Shown here: positions 53,201 to 63,586 of the stretch, one piece after another
Numbering within the stretch: position 1 is the stretch's first letter
How the letters are laid out: every line of letters starts with the position of its first letter
Assembly (NCBI GenBank): GCA_032164245.1
Contig: JAVMKO010000142.1
Location: forward strand, 1-64,000
Direction of reading: 5' to 3'
DNA: 64,000 bases
From: Sternotherus odoratus
Lineage: Eukaryota > Chordata > Testudines > Kinosternidae
Translations under genes and position numbers: made by a program
The notes under the pieces: model-generated
What the model was told of the DNA's origin: nothing
Seen by the model: the letters and a program-made list of their open reading frames with translations, nothing else
Databases searched by the model: none

Positions 53201-54181
53201 GACAGGTGCACGCATCAATAGAGTGGCCCGTTTCCCCCCGAACCAGCTAGCTCTCTTACACTGGATAGTTTTTTTATAAACAGTTCCGTCAAGTCACCTG
53301 TTAGTCTGAGCCAAGATGGGAGGAGGGAAAAAGCCATCTCCGTCCTTTCCCCTCTTGGTTATGCTTAACCAACACTTATTATAACTTTAAACAATACCTA
53401 TTATAACTAACATCTTATCAACTAGGTCAAAAGTGTCACAGAGAAAAAGAAATGGAAGCACAGTTAGCAGAAAAGAAAAGTTTTAGAACAGTCTGGCGCC
53501 AGATGACTGAAAGAAAATGTTGATATTATTCCTTCTCAAGGTTTTCCAAACAGTCTGCTGTTATGAGCTCCAGGGCTGTCCAAAGTTCTCGGTGAAACAT
53601 TTAACAGTTTAATTGCCACAGGATACTTAAGTATTATTTTGTCCCTTACAAATTGTTTCGGGGAAAGTTTTTGATTTCAATTAAACTGTGTTTTGATTTT
53701 TAAAATATTTTTTTGGGGAAACTCCAATGAACATTACTCACAAAGAACAGCCAATAATATCACCTTGTAGATAACTGTGGGGTGAGCTTCCTCAGTATGT
53801 TCATGAGGACATTAGGGGTCAGTTACCACAGGACTCAGCCAGCAGCTGCCTGAAGAGGCCATTCATATTGAGGTTAATATATGGAGATATACCTATCTCA
53901 TAGAACTGGAAGGACCTTGGAAGGTCATTGAATCCAGTCTCCTGCCTACACTAGCAAGACCAAGTACCATTCCCTGACAGATTGTTTTGCCCCAGATCCT
54001 TAAATGGCCCCTTCAGGTATTAAGCTCACAACTGTAGGTTTAGCAAGACAATGCTCAAACCACTGAGCTATCTTTCCCCTCACCACAGGTTCTTTCCTGC
54101 CGTCCTGGTTCTGGTTTTCTGCCATTACAATTCCTGCCGTCCTGGTTCTGGCTGTGGTGCTTTATCTGCTGGGAAAGAAAG
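41206..54181 (+). CDS. Unit 3: single-Ig-domain receptor with a distinct, distant transmembrane exon
   Basis: Exons are 41206-41236, 41686-41724, 43863-44156, 45916-45960 and, 8.1 kb further, 54089-54181. All have canonical borders and phase 1 joints. The stop is not in this span; candidate tail exons follow at 57920 and 58916. The first four exons closely match units 1 and 2. Their type of terminal exon (GPDM/GPEM) is missing, and the intron instead holds a CR1 with a Helitron, two solo LTRs, a hAT element, a MITE and a SINE. The membrane segment reads [20 protein letters not shown] and has no charge. It might be the ancestral long form, since the tail block is also present in unit 0. Inference rests on phase and splice sites only; a transcript would be needed to confirm the last joint. 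Confidence 0.55.
41390..41447. repeat. Short palindromic hairpin repeat, intron 1 of unit 3
   Basis: Inverted ends agctggtgtaaat and atttacaccagct, shared with units 1 and 2. Confidence 0.6.
41686..41724 (+). CDS. Unit 3 exon 2, end of signal peptide
   Basis: 39 nt reading (A)[12 protein letters not shown](G), phase 1-1, with gttcccag and gtgagt borders. Confidence 0.77.
41779..42592. mobile_element. Uncharacterised 0.8-kb insertion in intron 2 of unit 3
   Basis: Sequence from about catgggcagtgagttctatg to tttctacaaaccc interrupts a stretch that is continuous in units 1 and 2. Possible ccacc flanks. The inner part 42170-42510 repeats cttcccagagcctgcaccc irregularly. No coding capacity and no family recognised. 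Confidence 0.5.
43863..44156 (+). CDS. Unit 3 exon 3, Ig domain
   Basis: This 294-nt phase 1-1 exon has acceptor cttcccag and donor gtaagg. The core cysteines lie in SVRLLCSMF and [10 protein letters not shown], and the C strand is IIFCKNGKE with the extra cysteine. One sequon (NYS) remains; the NRS of the other units is changed to TSS. A run of four basic residues (LKKKA) follows the C' region. Confidence 0.87.
44264..44945 (+). mobile_element. Solo LTR, family A, in intron 3 of unit 3
   Basis: TGTGATGGAGTAGGACTACT onward matches 14363-14992, but it is inserted at a different site. Poly(A) signal cgaataaacc near 44653. The 3' end is decayed (actccatga). Confidence 0.75.
45148..45800 (-). 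mobile_element. Antisense CR1 fragment in intron 3 of unit 3
   Basis: Same insertion as in units 1 and 2 (catagaaatgtctgtctgga to gtgtgacccactctaacccc). Confidence 0.82.
45916..45960 (+). CDS. Unit 3 exon 4, stalk
   Basis: 45 nt between tgcctag and gtaaat reading [14 protein letters not shown] in phase 1-1. It is more acidic than the stalks of units 1 and 2. Confidence 0.72.
46199..46794. mobile_element. 596-bp non-autonomous hAT element
   Basis: Ends CAGGGGTGGGCAGAC and, inverted, CAGAGATGGGAAAAC. The flanks cagtagac/cactagat are decayed copies of an 8-bp target, still single as caccagat-like sequence in unit 2. Specific to unit 3. Confidence 0.75.
47025..47814 (-). mobile_element. Solo LTR, family A, inverted
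   Basis: TGTCACGGAG...TTCGTCACA with an exact 5-bp target duplication CCCCT at 47020-47024 and 47815-47819. It is the reverse complement of 20805-21625 along most of its length. Confidence 0.9.
47931..48170. mobile_element. 240-bp MITE with long inverted ends
   Basis: Ends AGGCCTTGTCTACATTACCG and, inverted, AGGCCTGGTCTACACTAGCG. A central palindrome includes atcgatttatc...gataaatcgat. Related to 62965-63252. Confidence 0.75.
49484..49526. repeat. (GTAT)n tract inside the Helitron
   Basis: Repeats of gtatgtat with minor changes near the 5' end of the Helitron. Confidence 0.85.
49755..50135. repeat. Tandem repeat of about 55-60 bp in the Helitron
   Basis: Recurrent ccaacggaaccccggagatc followed by cctcagttctctgcccctcc, about seven copies with small length changes. 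Confidence 0.88.
50225..51600. repeat. Strand-asymmetric low-complexity array in the Helitron
   Basis: First a G-rich stretch (ggtgaggtgggggtgtcggg) to about 50515, then its C-rich complement type (gaccaaacccgacacccccc) to about 51270, then G-rich again from 51310. Together these make large inverted repeats. Open frames here are low-complexity artefacts. Confidence 0.9.
52871..53104. other. Intron 4 of unit 3, unique sequence
   Basis: AT-rich, with no exon or repeat recognised; possibly original intron sequence between the CR1 and the LTR. Confidence 0.4.
53109..53650 (-). mobile_element. Solo LTR, family F
   Basis: TGTCAGGGGC...GTCCCTTACA with an exact 4-bp target duplication AATT at 53105-53108 and 53651-53654. 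In the minus orientation a TATA-like TTTATAAAAAAA (53270-53281) precedes AATAAA (53195-53200) at normal LTR spacing. Length 542 bp. Confidence 0.88.
53898..54080 (-). mobile_element. tRNA-headed SINE (Cry type), antisense, abutting an exon
   Basis: The minus strand begins AGGGGAAAGATAGCTCAGTG (A-box region), passes a decayed B box, and ends in a CR1-like tail (CTTCCAGTTCTATGAG). Its tRNA head ends eight bases before the unit 3 transmembrane exon, so its antisense supplies the pyrimidine-rich tctttcccct of that acceptor. Confidence 0.8.
54089..54181 (+). CDS. Unit 3 transmembrane exon
   Basis: This 93-nt phase 1-1 exon has acceptor cctcaccacag and donor gtgggt. It encodes [20 protein letters not shown], then [11 protein letters not shown](G): a hydrophobic span with a basic stop-transfer end, as expected for a membrane anchor. 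It joins in phase to the stalk at 45916-45960. An exact 21-nt repeat lies inside it (54094-54114 and 54131-54151), read in two different frames. Confidence 0.6.
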
Positions 54182-54384
54182 GTGGGTATGAGAGTGAGAA
54201 CAAGCCGTGTTAGCAAATGTACAGACAGACGTGGCAGAGACAACCCCTTAGATCCCCTGTACCCAGTGTGTCTGGGATGGGGGGAGAGAGATGATCAAAG
54301 ACACAGTGAAATTGTGTTTTTGGGAGGCAGGATGGAGGGAAAAATCTAAGAGATGATGAAAATTTTTCATTGTGGTTAATTATT

Positions 54385-54540
54385 TGTATTGCAGTAGCAC
54401 CCTGGAGCCCCAGTCAGGGATCAGAGCCCCACTGTGCTAGGCTTTATACATTATTTAGTAGTGTGTTACTGCAGTGCCCTGGAGCCCCAATCTGGGATCA
54501 GGACACCCTGCATCCAGTGCTCCACAGATGGTCACAATCT
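54385..54540 (+). repeat. MIR-like SINE fragments, two adjacent
   Basis: agccccagtcagggatcaga with cccactgtgctaggctttat, then a second agccccaatctgggatcagg; both resemble the MIR core. Confidence 0.5.
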
Positions 54541-55140
54541 AGCACTCACCCAGGGACCTGTATCTGGATGGAATATAGACCCGCAGGTACCTAAAGCTGC
54601 AGATCAAGAAGGCATCCCCTAGTCAGGAAGGGCCCTTATGCCTGTGCCTGTGTGTACGTGTTTCCTGAATCGGGGCCTAACAACTCTGAAAATAGAGCTC
54701 TGGACACAGCTCTGCCCTGCCGACCTTTCCTCACACGGTGTCCCCAGCCCCGAGCTTTCACAGCCCTCGAGTCACCCCAACAAACCCGAGATCGGCTTAA
54801 AACTCATGGGATTTCCAACCCATCACCAGTGTGGGGTCTTTGTATTTACCTGGGGATTTGATCTTTGGGGGCCTTTGGGTCACACCTTCAGGCTTTTCTC
54901 CCTAAACACGTGGGTTATAAACTTTCTTCTTCTTTCTATTATGAAAGTCGAGATTCTCAGTGAAGTCCCTGACTCTCAGACCTGAGGCCTTATGTAGAAA
55001 TGCCATGAGATTGCCACTAAAATCATCAGACTTGGCCACACCACTCCAGTCAGTGGGGCTGGTGGAGGGGAGAACTGGGCAGGGCATGGGAACAGGCTTT
55101 GCATCAATATAATAATGAATGTGGGCCAAGTTGCTCAGTT

Positions 55141-55144
<4 letters not shown>

Positions 55145-55183
<39 letters not shown>
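55145..55183. repeat. (CT)n microsatellite
   Basis: About 39 nt of perfect ct repeats. Confidence 0.95.
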
Positions 55184-55186
<3 letters not shown>

Positions 55187-55444
55187 CATGAGGAAACGTG
55201 ACCACGTCTCTGATCACATTGTCTCACGGCTTCCAGTTGTGTCTCTGTCAAGGGATCAAAGGTAGGAGGAGACTATTCCCTCTCCCGTCTTGTTCTCTTT
55301 CTGGGTCTCTTCTCTCTGCATCAAGTAAGGGCCGGCAGCCACTCCAGAATCCAAGCAGAGCTCAGCTCTCCTACCGTGGTGGAGATGGGGAGGTTCAGTC
55401 TGGTTGTTGTGCAGGAATTTTGAAAGGGCCAGGGAAGGATGGAT

Positions 55445-55608
55445 TTTACCTAGGGAGGTGGTGGAATCTCCATCCTTAGAGGTCATTGAGGCCCATCTTG
55501 ACAAAGCCCTGGCTGGGATGATTTAGTTGGGTTTAGTTGTACTTTGAGCAGGCGGTTTGACTAGATGACCTCCTGAGGTCACTTCCTACCCTAATCTTCT
55601 ATGATTCC
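55445..55608 (+). mobile_element. CR1 LINE 3' end fragment
   Basis: acctagggaggtggtggaat to a tail gactagatgacctcctgagg and ctatgattc; extreme 3' truncation product. Confidence 0.85.
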
Positions 55609-57919
55609 CTGGTTGGGAAGGGATCTAGGGGTTAGGAGGAGACACTTTAAGGAAGGGATTTGCCAAAGAGGCATGTTCCGATTGAATCCACCTGCAGTAG
55701 AGTGAGCACATTGAAAATTGCCCTGAGGTGTTTGAAAGAAAGAAAGTGACTCCGTTTTACCCTCGGGCATCTTGGGGCTACTCACCCACAAAGCAGCCTT
55801 GACCGACCCAGCCAGTTCCCTAGAACTGAGTCTGTTCTTCTGGGGCAGGGCTGGGAGTGGCCAGGCCTGGCTGGGAACCAAGGGTCTGCGTCCATCTAGC
55901 TGCAGTGGGTAACATGCAGTGTTAACTCTATCAGCTGCAGCTCCATGGGCAGCAGGTGAGTTCCCTGTTTGGGGAGACTAGCCCTGGTCCCACTCCTTCC
56001 CCCAAGGCCACGCCCCTTCCCTACCCTTCTGCCTCCCTCCCCAGCCAGAGCCTTGAGCCCCCCACCATGGCCAGAGGACCCCTGCCTCAGCTGCTGAGTA
56101 CAGGCCTACCGTCCCAGCTTCCCTGGGCTGCCAACTGACCCACCCGGCCTAGCCTCAACCCCAGCCGGCTTTGGGGGAAAGGCTGAGTGAGGGCAGGAAG
56201 AGGAGCAGTGTGGACAGGGCTACAGGGGAAGAGCAGGATGTAGGAATGGGGCCTCAGAGCAGAGTGGTTGGGGCCATGCCCTGCTGTTTGGGGAGTCTTA
56301 GCCTCCCCTGGCCTATGATATCGGCCACCCATTTGCAGCTGGTTTAGTGCCAGGCAAGACGCGTCCACACATGGACCCGCCCTGAAACACCCACAGTGGG
56401 ATCACTCACAGCATTCGTGAATTTGGTGCAGGTCTATGTGTGGAGCGGCCGAGGTGCTGCCCCTGCCCCATGCCTGCTGGGCAGAGCCGGGCAGCAGGGA
56501 CGCCTGTGGGGATTCAGAGCGCTCTGTACATGTGAATAACACACAGGGCAGAGGGGGAGCTTCCAAGTGCTCCTGGCTCCCTGTCAGCCCATCACCTCAC
56601 ACAGAGACCCTGCAAGGACCCTGCAGAGAGTCTCTAAGGGTCCTGCCCATTGCTCTGCAGCCAGCACCTGCCACGCAGGGCTCCCCTCAGCTACTCCTGC
56701 CTTCCTCCTCTGTCCCTTCTGCCACCCGCCGGGCTCGCTGAAGCCCTTCTGAGGGCCACGGGGCCCATATGCTCATTTTAAGCCCTGTGGGTGGGGCAGA
56801 GAGAGCCTGGAAGGAAACGAGGGAGTCCATAAGGTGACCAGCTGGACACAGAGAGGGAAAGGTGCATGGACAGACTAGAGGTAGTTTTGGGGCTCTGCCA
56901 GCCTAGGTTCCCAGTGTAGCAACTCTGATAGTAAAACTGGTGGGGGTAGGGGAGACACAACACACAGACCCTCAGTACCGGGAGTCCTCTCCCCTGACGC
57001 CCAGCAGTGTATGTTCCCTTCCTGACTCCTGCGCCCCCCACCCATAGTGCTCTGTAGCTGTCTCTCCCCAAGCATTCGTTCCCTCCCTGCTCCGCCCATA
57101 TGACCAGTCTCTCCCCACAGACACTCCCACCCTGCCCTCCTGTGTCATGGGGGCTGGTTAGCAGACTGGTCCAGAAAGGCGGCTCTGAAGCTTCATTTCT
57201 ATTTTATGCAAAGACATTAAAGTTGAGCCTTAGGGATGAACATTCAGCCTTTCGACATTGTGAGCAGCCCAGCGCCAAAAATCCAGTTTTATTTGGGTGA
57301 AAATCTTTCTAATAAAAAATGTTGTTTGAAATTTTTCACAGAAGATGTGGGGGTTTTGACAATAGAATTTTTTTGACAAAAAGAATTCAAAATGTCCATT
57401 TGAAAGAAAACAAAATTAAGTATTTTTTCACTGAAAATTTCATTAAAACTTTGGCCAAACATTTGACTTTGGTTAAAATATTGTTTACGAAAAAAAATTA
57501 TGTTGAAAATGTTCACTCAGTTGTAACTTTGTGAAACCGACAGTGTTCTCTTCAACTTCAGTCCCCAGATGTCAGGGATTTTCAGTTCCCACTAAGCTTA
57601 ACTCCATGCTGACCTAGGGGGATTTTGGGTGGATGGTTTCTTGGTCATTTTGCTGAAGTAGAACAGGATGTTCAAGTCTCTGCTTTATTAGACTTTCCCA
57701 CCATAAATGGTGAAGCTGCCATGTTCCTGGATTATCCAGAAGTAGGTCTTGCTGCCTTTCCACTGAGAGTGAGCTGAATGGGGATGTAAGGTCCTAGCAG
57801 GAGAACCAGCCAGGGGAAGAAATCTCCTCACAGCTGATCTCTGAAAACAGTGTCACCAAGGTGACAGAGAGAGCTCACAGGGCATCACTAATACTCCCTG
57901 CCCTTATTACTTCCCACAG
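55609..57919. other. Intron of unit 3 or intergenic, no exon seen
   Basis: Ordinary sequence with an AT-rich stretch at 57290-57530 (aaaatttttcac-type). No repeat family or coding segment identified. Confidence 0.45.
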
Positions 57920-57969
57920 GGAACGAGTCCAGCATGACACCAGCAACACTCTTGCCGATCATTCTGAAT
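57920..57969 (+). CDS. Candidate tail exon of unit 3
   Basis: Acceptor ttcccacag and donor gtaaga enclose 50 nt that read (G)NESSMTPATLLPIILN from phase 1 and end in phase 0. If joined to 58916 in phase 0 the next codons are ATG CCT CCG TGA, an early stop. So it is either the penultimate coding exon or not used. No motif recognised. Confidence 0.25.
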
Positions 57970-58915
57970 GTAAGAACTTCTGGAGAGTATTGGGGTTACG
58001 TGAGGGAGAAAGGCAGGGGCTGGGACTAAATGTGTGAAGGTGGGGGATGGACAGATCCTAGGGCAGACTGACTAGCCAAGAGTTAGAACTACAAACTGCC
58101 TGTGATTGAAGTGAACGAGGAGAAAAAGTTCTCGGGGTCCCAAGATTTGTGCATCTGAGTCCCTGAGGTTCCTTTGTCCCACCCTATGCCCGTAATCCCC
58201 AGTCCTGCATTACCATGGTTTAGGGGACTGAGCCAAAATGTTACCACTTCCCGTCCTTCATGGAAAGGACACATCTGGGGAAAGCTCCCATTGGAAAGTG
58301 TTCCACCCTCTTCACAGGGAGCTGGGTTCAAGAGTGCGTCATAGGCATAGTTTAGGTGCCTCATGCTCCTGGTGTCCTCTTTGACTCTCCCACGATGCAC
58401 TACTTTTTCCCCTCTTGGTGATGGGAATTAATATATCATGGGAGTCCCTGCTTGCAGTGAATCATGGGAGATGAAGCCCAACGTGTGGAGGAGAATATGA
58501 GCATGAGGCAACTGAACTACAAGTTCCATGCAGAACCATGCTGATATTCTAAGCCAGAATATTTCTGGTTTGGACCAAAAATGGTTCAGTTCAGGGGAAT
58601 TCATTTTTTGAAGAAAATTTTTAAATTTTCTGCTGAAAGCCACCTCTGTTTGTGACAAAATAGCTCTGTGGAAAACCCAGACAGACGGTTTCCACTGTAC
58701 AGCCAACATCCGAATTAAATCTTTCTGCTTCAGTATCCCCTAGCAACACCAATCAGGATTGGGCTCCATTGTGCTCAGTGCTGCCCACAGGGGAGCCCTG
58801 CCTTGGCTGGGGGAGAGGTGGGAGCCCTGGGGTTATAACTCATACTCAGCGAGGTACCTTCCCTTAAGGGTATTTACACCCAGGTGACCATGAGTAACTG
58901 TCATTCTCTCCCCAG

Positions 58916-58947
58916 ATGCCTCCGTGAATTGGCTGGAAACCTCCAGG
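58916..58947 (+). CDS. Candidate tail exon of unit 3
   Basis: This 32-nt stretch has acceptor ctctccccag and donor gtgagt, both conserved with 3154-3185. From phase 1, which the transmembrane exon provides directly, it reads DASVNWLETSR and ends in phase 0. The conserved open phase 1 in both copies supports it mildly. Confidence 0.35.
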
Positions 58948-59111
58948 GTGAGTTGCCCTTTTATTAAGGACAAAGTGAAGTGATAGAAAAGAGCGATTGG
59001 TTTTGCCTGTTCCAGCTCGACAGGGACCCGTGGGCTTGGAGCATGGATTTACTCAGGATTCCCAGGCTTTGGGTTGGGTCTGACACCCTGGTCTCACTGC
59101 TGGGCCCACAG

Positions 59112-59129
59112 ATCTCCATCCAGGAGCAG
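59112..59129 (+). CDS. Possible 18-nt microexon of unit 3
   Basis: Reads ISIQEQ in phase 0 between cccacag and gtagct; mirrored at 3351-3368. Weak. Confidence 0.15.
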
Positions 59130-60248
59130 GTAGCTGCCTCCCATAAGTGCTGTTAGCCCGGCCAGTCAGGCCGTGACTCCCATGGACACAGAGACAAGCA
59201 TCCAGGCAAGAGGAAAACATCCTTCCCAAACTCCACACCACAGCAATGGGGGGGGGGGGAACCCACGGTCTGAAAATCTATCAGGCTACAGAGGGGATTT
59301 CAGCACCAGCCTCTGCAGTCAGACAAATAACCAAGGCAGAGATGTTCAAGGTTAAAAGTTCCCATTACAACTCCTGGGAACTGGACATTCCAATCCCCCA
59401 GGCGGGTTCGAAAACCTCCTCTGAAGTGTTACCAAAGTGGGAATCAACTCTCATGAGACAGATCCTATAAGTGGAGCCCCAGCACCACTCTCTGGTAACC
59501 CCCACCACGAGCCTCCCAAAGAGGAAGGAAGACAGGCAAGAGGTGAAATCCTGGGAGTTTCAGATTGACTTCTATGGGGCAGGATATCCCCCAATGGGTC
59601 TCCATGCGATATAGGTTTCAGTGGGGCATGCACAGGTTCACACTGCTAGCAGCAGCTGTGCAGTGGTGCACACACCCTGGGTACCATGTTACTGGCAGGG
59701 GAAGCTGCTAACACAGAGCTTCCTTCCCCCAACTGCTTCCTTATGATAATTATTTCTCCATACTCCGGCTGATACTGGCACTGAATAATAACCTTGGATT
59801 TTTATTTCTCTTCCTATAAAGATGCACCAGAGGAGTTTGGGTCCCTGAAGTTCTGTCCTTGTATTTTTATTATGTTTAATCTGTAACTTTTGATTGAGCG
59901 TTTAAAGCAGTGTCATAAAGGGAAGAGTGTGCGCTGCTATCATGGAGGCATAGCTCGTCTCCTCGAGTTAAGGTTGAAATTAGCATCCCAGTATGAGTCT
60001 GATTTTCACACACTCCACCACAGATCTATTCCAGCACTTATGAAATTTGATAACTACATCACATGACGGTGTAGATCTTGTCCTGAAAATCGGGGGCAAA
60101 GAACTCAAGTGATTTCAGAGAGTTGGAGTCTCATTCACTTTTCAGAGACTTTCCTAGTATGACTTTGGCTGTTCTTATGCTAACAAACACTAATTTATCC
60201 ATTAGAACTTTTAGTAAATGACTGTAGGACAGGGTACTACTTACAGAG

Positions 60249-61033
60249 TGTCAGAGATTGCCTCCCCATGCTGAACTCTAGGGGACAGATGTGGGGACCT
60301 GCATGAAAAGACCCCCTAAGCTTATTTTACCAGCTTAGGTTAAAACTTCCGCAAGACACAAGTTTCTCCTGTGTCTGGAACAGTATTCTGACACCACCAA
60401 GCGTTACCCCAAGAACAAGGGCAGGGCCACTTGGAGCCCCCTCTCTTTCCAAAAATCCCCGCAAGCCCATACCTCCTTCCCTGAGAAAGGCTTGAAAAAA
60501 AACCCTCACCAATTCTGCTAGGCAAGCTTGATCCAAATCTGGATCTTACACAATGGAAAACAAAGCAGTCACATTCTTAAAAGAAAGATTTTAATTAAAG
60601 GAAAAAAGAAAGAAACAAATCCTTATAAAAATCAGTGGAAAAGCACTTACAATCACAAAAAGAATCAAAGGGAAAAAAACTAAACCACAGAGGTATCCCC
60701 CTCTGCTGAGTTTCAAACTTACTGAGAAAACACAGAGATATTTTCCTAAAATCCTGAGAAATTCACAAATGAGAAAAACAAATATCAGCTATAGCCTTGC
60801 CTGGCTAAACTACTTACTGTTGCTGCTTAGAAAGATTATAGGTAGATGGAGAGAAGAAATGGGTCTGATTCCCCTGAAAGCCCAGAGGGACTGAATAAAA
60901 CAGACAAAGCGCTTTCCCTCCCCCCAGGTTTGTCAGCATCTTCGGTCCCCATTGGTTCTTTTGGTCAGGTGCCAACCAGGTTTCTTTTAGCTCCTTAAAC
61001 CCTTACAGGTAAGCAGGAATTCTAGACTACTTT
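60249..61033 (-). mobile_element. LTR-like insertion, family B
   Basis: tgtcagagattgcctcccca to cttacaggtaagcagg; same family as 16287-17080 (gaccccctaagcttatttta, then ccccattggttcttttggtc). It splits sequence continuous on the left side at about 5525. Orientation inferred from the unit 1 relative. Confidence 0.65.
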
Positions 61034-61529
61034 ATGCTTATGACCCAGAGATATTTATGGCTCCTGTGAATTCAGAAGCTGGTTTAACCCTATCAAAATT
61101 GTACATGTAGGTTTCCCTTTTGCTTTCTCTAGTTGTTCTGAATTGTTTCTGCTGCTTCTTTCACACAACCTGACCCTGAGGAACCCAGATCACAATGCCC
61201 TGACATGCCCAGGGTTTTCTGCAGTTTACTCCTTGGGTGGTGGTTGCCAGTTGCTTCAGCTGAAACCAAATAAAGTGATATGTAATGGTTCCCTTATTTA
61301 GCTTGACTAGAAGGTGCTTATCACAGCCACCAATTTCAGCAAGGTATGCAATTGCCCATAGATCAAAGACACGCTTGTTGGGAGTCAGCCAACCTCCAAC
61401 ATAACAACAGAATAATAAAAAAGTGCTTGGAACCATTATAAATATTGCCATTAATAACATCAAGCATTAAGATACCAACCCGGACAGGAAAAAACTACAC
61501 TGCCTGTAGCACAGATGAATCCTTATTTC

Positions 61530-61845
61530 AGATAAGATAAGCTGTGAAAAAGACTAATGCAGCCCTAGGATGCATCAGATGAGGTATTTCCAGTAGAGAC
61601 AGGGAAGGGTTGTTCCCATTATACAAGGCACTGGTGAGACCTCACTTGCAGGTTTAAACTAGTGTAAATTGTGGAGTCTCTGTAATGTGAAATCTTTAAA
61701 TCATGATTTGAGGACTTCAGTAACTCAGTGAGAAGTTAGGGGTCTGTCAGAAGAGAGGGTGAGTGAGGTTGTGTGCCAGAGGTCACACTAGATGATCATG
61801 GTGGTCCCTCCTGACCTTAAAGTCTATGATTCTATAATAACAGCC
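61530..61845 (+). mobile_element. CR1 LINE fragment
   Basis: gtgaaaaagactaatgcagc and ggtatttccagtagagacag match the subfamily at 1-2438. It ends gaccttaaagtctatgattc. Confidence 0.88.
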
Positions 61846-62964
61846 CATCACAGGGAGAACCTGGCCCTACCTTGATGGGGCTGGCATAGAGAGAAGGTGA
61901 AGGGCTCCTCTGCCCAGCTGGCAGGTGTCATGGCAAAGCCCAGCTGTCTGGGGGGAAGAAAAGGGCCAGACCAAGACTGGGGAGGGGGAAATCTGAGCTG
62001 CCTGCCTCAGAGGGGTTGATGTAGGAAGTTGGGCCACTGGTATTTCCAAGTCTAGATGCCCATTAGAACTGCTCCTGATGTATGTACAGCAGTGCTATCA
62101 GACAGACATCTTCTGGCTTCATTTCTCTGGCTTCAGGCTGGCTTAGCAGAAATGTAACATCACTGTGATTTACCTCCAAGCATCCACCATTCCAGATGAA
62201 AGAGATGCCGACATATGTGACCATCGGTCTGCAGCGGGACAGACGTCATTAATGCTCCACTTGCTGAAATGCAGGACTCGTCAGTGTGCAGTTGCATCAC
62301 AGAACCTCCAAAGGGCCATGCAGAAAGAAATTGGGGGACCTTCTCTGGGCCACAGCAGGACAATGCAGAGCACCCCAAAGTGCTGTAGAACACTGGAATA
62401 TTCTTAGAGAAAATGCTGCCTGTTTTTCTTATGGAAAAAAACAGTTTCTTCTGAATAAAATTGGAAAAATACCCAAATTCTGTATTTCTACCTCTTGACA
62501 GCTCAGCTCAAGTCCTCTTAGCTCTGTTCAGAGATTCCATTGCCAATGCAAAGTGCACAGAAACCATGAGGCAACCCCTCCAGAAATCCCAAGATCGCCT
62601 TTGGAATTCATGAGATTTCTTTTTAATTATTCATTTTGTTTGCTTTTATTTGACTGCTGGTGTTTGACCATGGGGGGAGGGGGGGTCAGGATTTCCAGGG
62701 GTTCTTCACAACCAGGAGGGCTAGAAACGTCCGCATTTCAACAAAACCCAAGATTCTCACAGAATCCCAGCACCTCAGGAGTTGGGCTTTAAGAAAAACA
62801 GGGAATGTTATGAGATGTGCTGTGAAATCATGACAACTGACAACAGCGTCGAGGTCACCTTTGAATTTTCAGGACTGTTTAATGTCATGCAGGTTTGTAG
62901 GGATGTGATAATATAAATGTCAAGCAAAAAGTCACAAGCTATGGTTTTGTGAAACTGTTTCTTA

Positions 62965-63252
62965 AGGCTGGTCCCCACTACGGGGGGAGGGGGGGAGGAT
63001 CGACTGCAGATATGCAACTTCAGCTATGTGAATCACGTAGCTGAGGTTGGCATATCTTCAGCCGACTTACCATCCATCCTCACGGCGGTGGTCCCCGTCA
63101 ACTCCAGTTTGCGCCTCCCGGCAAGCTGGAGTTCCGGAGTCGACAGGTGCGCCGCAGGCGATCGATTTATTGCATCTTCACAAGACACGAGAAATCGATC
63201 GCCAGAAGATCAATCGCTACCTGCCGATTCCGCAGGTAGTGGAGACCAGCCC
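62965..63252. mobile_element. MITE with inverted ends
   Basis: GGCTGGTCCCCACTAC against the inverse of gtagtggagaccagcc, with an internal palindrome gcgatcgattta...aaatcgatcgcc. Same family type as 47931-48170. Confidence 0.72.
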
Positions 63253-63586
63253 ATAGCCTCCTCCAGAGAGTGCAGCCATGTGGATTTAAGAGAACATCAT
63301 GTCTGTATTTGGCTCCCTGGAAAGCAGTCACTGCATGAAGCAATTACAAAGCTTTGGTGTATGGGTGTGAGCTGATGTTTAGAAGGAATTCTAGATTGCT
63401 GGCTGGGTTTCTAAATGCCAGCGCCCAGCAGCTGATAAAAACTCACATTTGAGAACAGTGATTGTCTGCTGCTGGGTGCTTTGGAAAACTAGTCACTGCA
63501 TTTAGGTACCTGAGAGCCCAACTCTGGAAAATCTGAGCAACAGGACTGTCAAGGGGGGGAAGGGGCCAACTGTCACCTGAGGGGGG

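Larger units (their letters stand above)
58225..63585 (+). repeat. Segmental duplicate of 2.44-7.0 kb
   Basis: Right-hand copy of the tail block, carrying the candidate exons 58916 and 59112. It has private insertions at 60249 (LTR), 61530 (CR1) and 62965 (MITE). Confidence 0.8.

Noticed and set aside
53898..54080. tRNA gene
   Set aside because: The A- and B-box similarity is the head of a SINE, followed by a CR1-like tail; no cloverleaf with intact acceptor stem is present.
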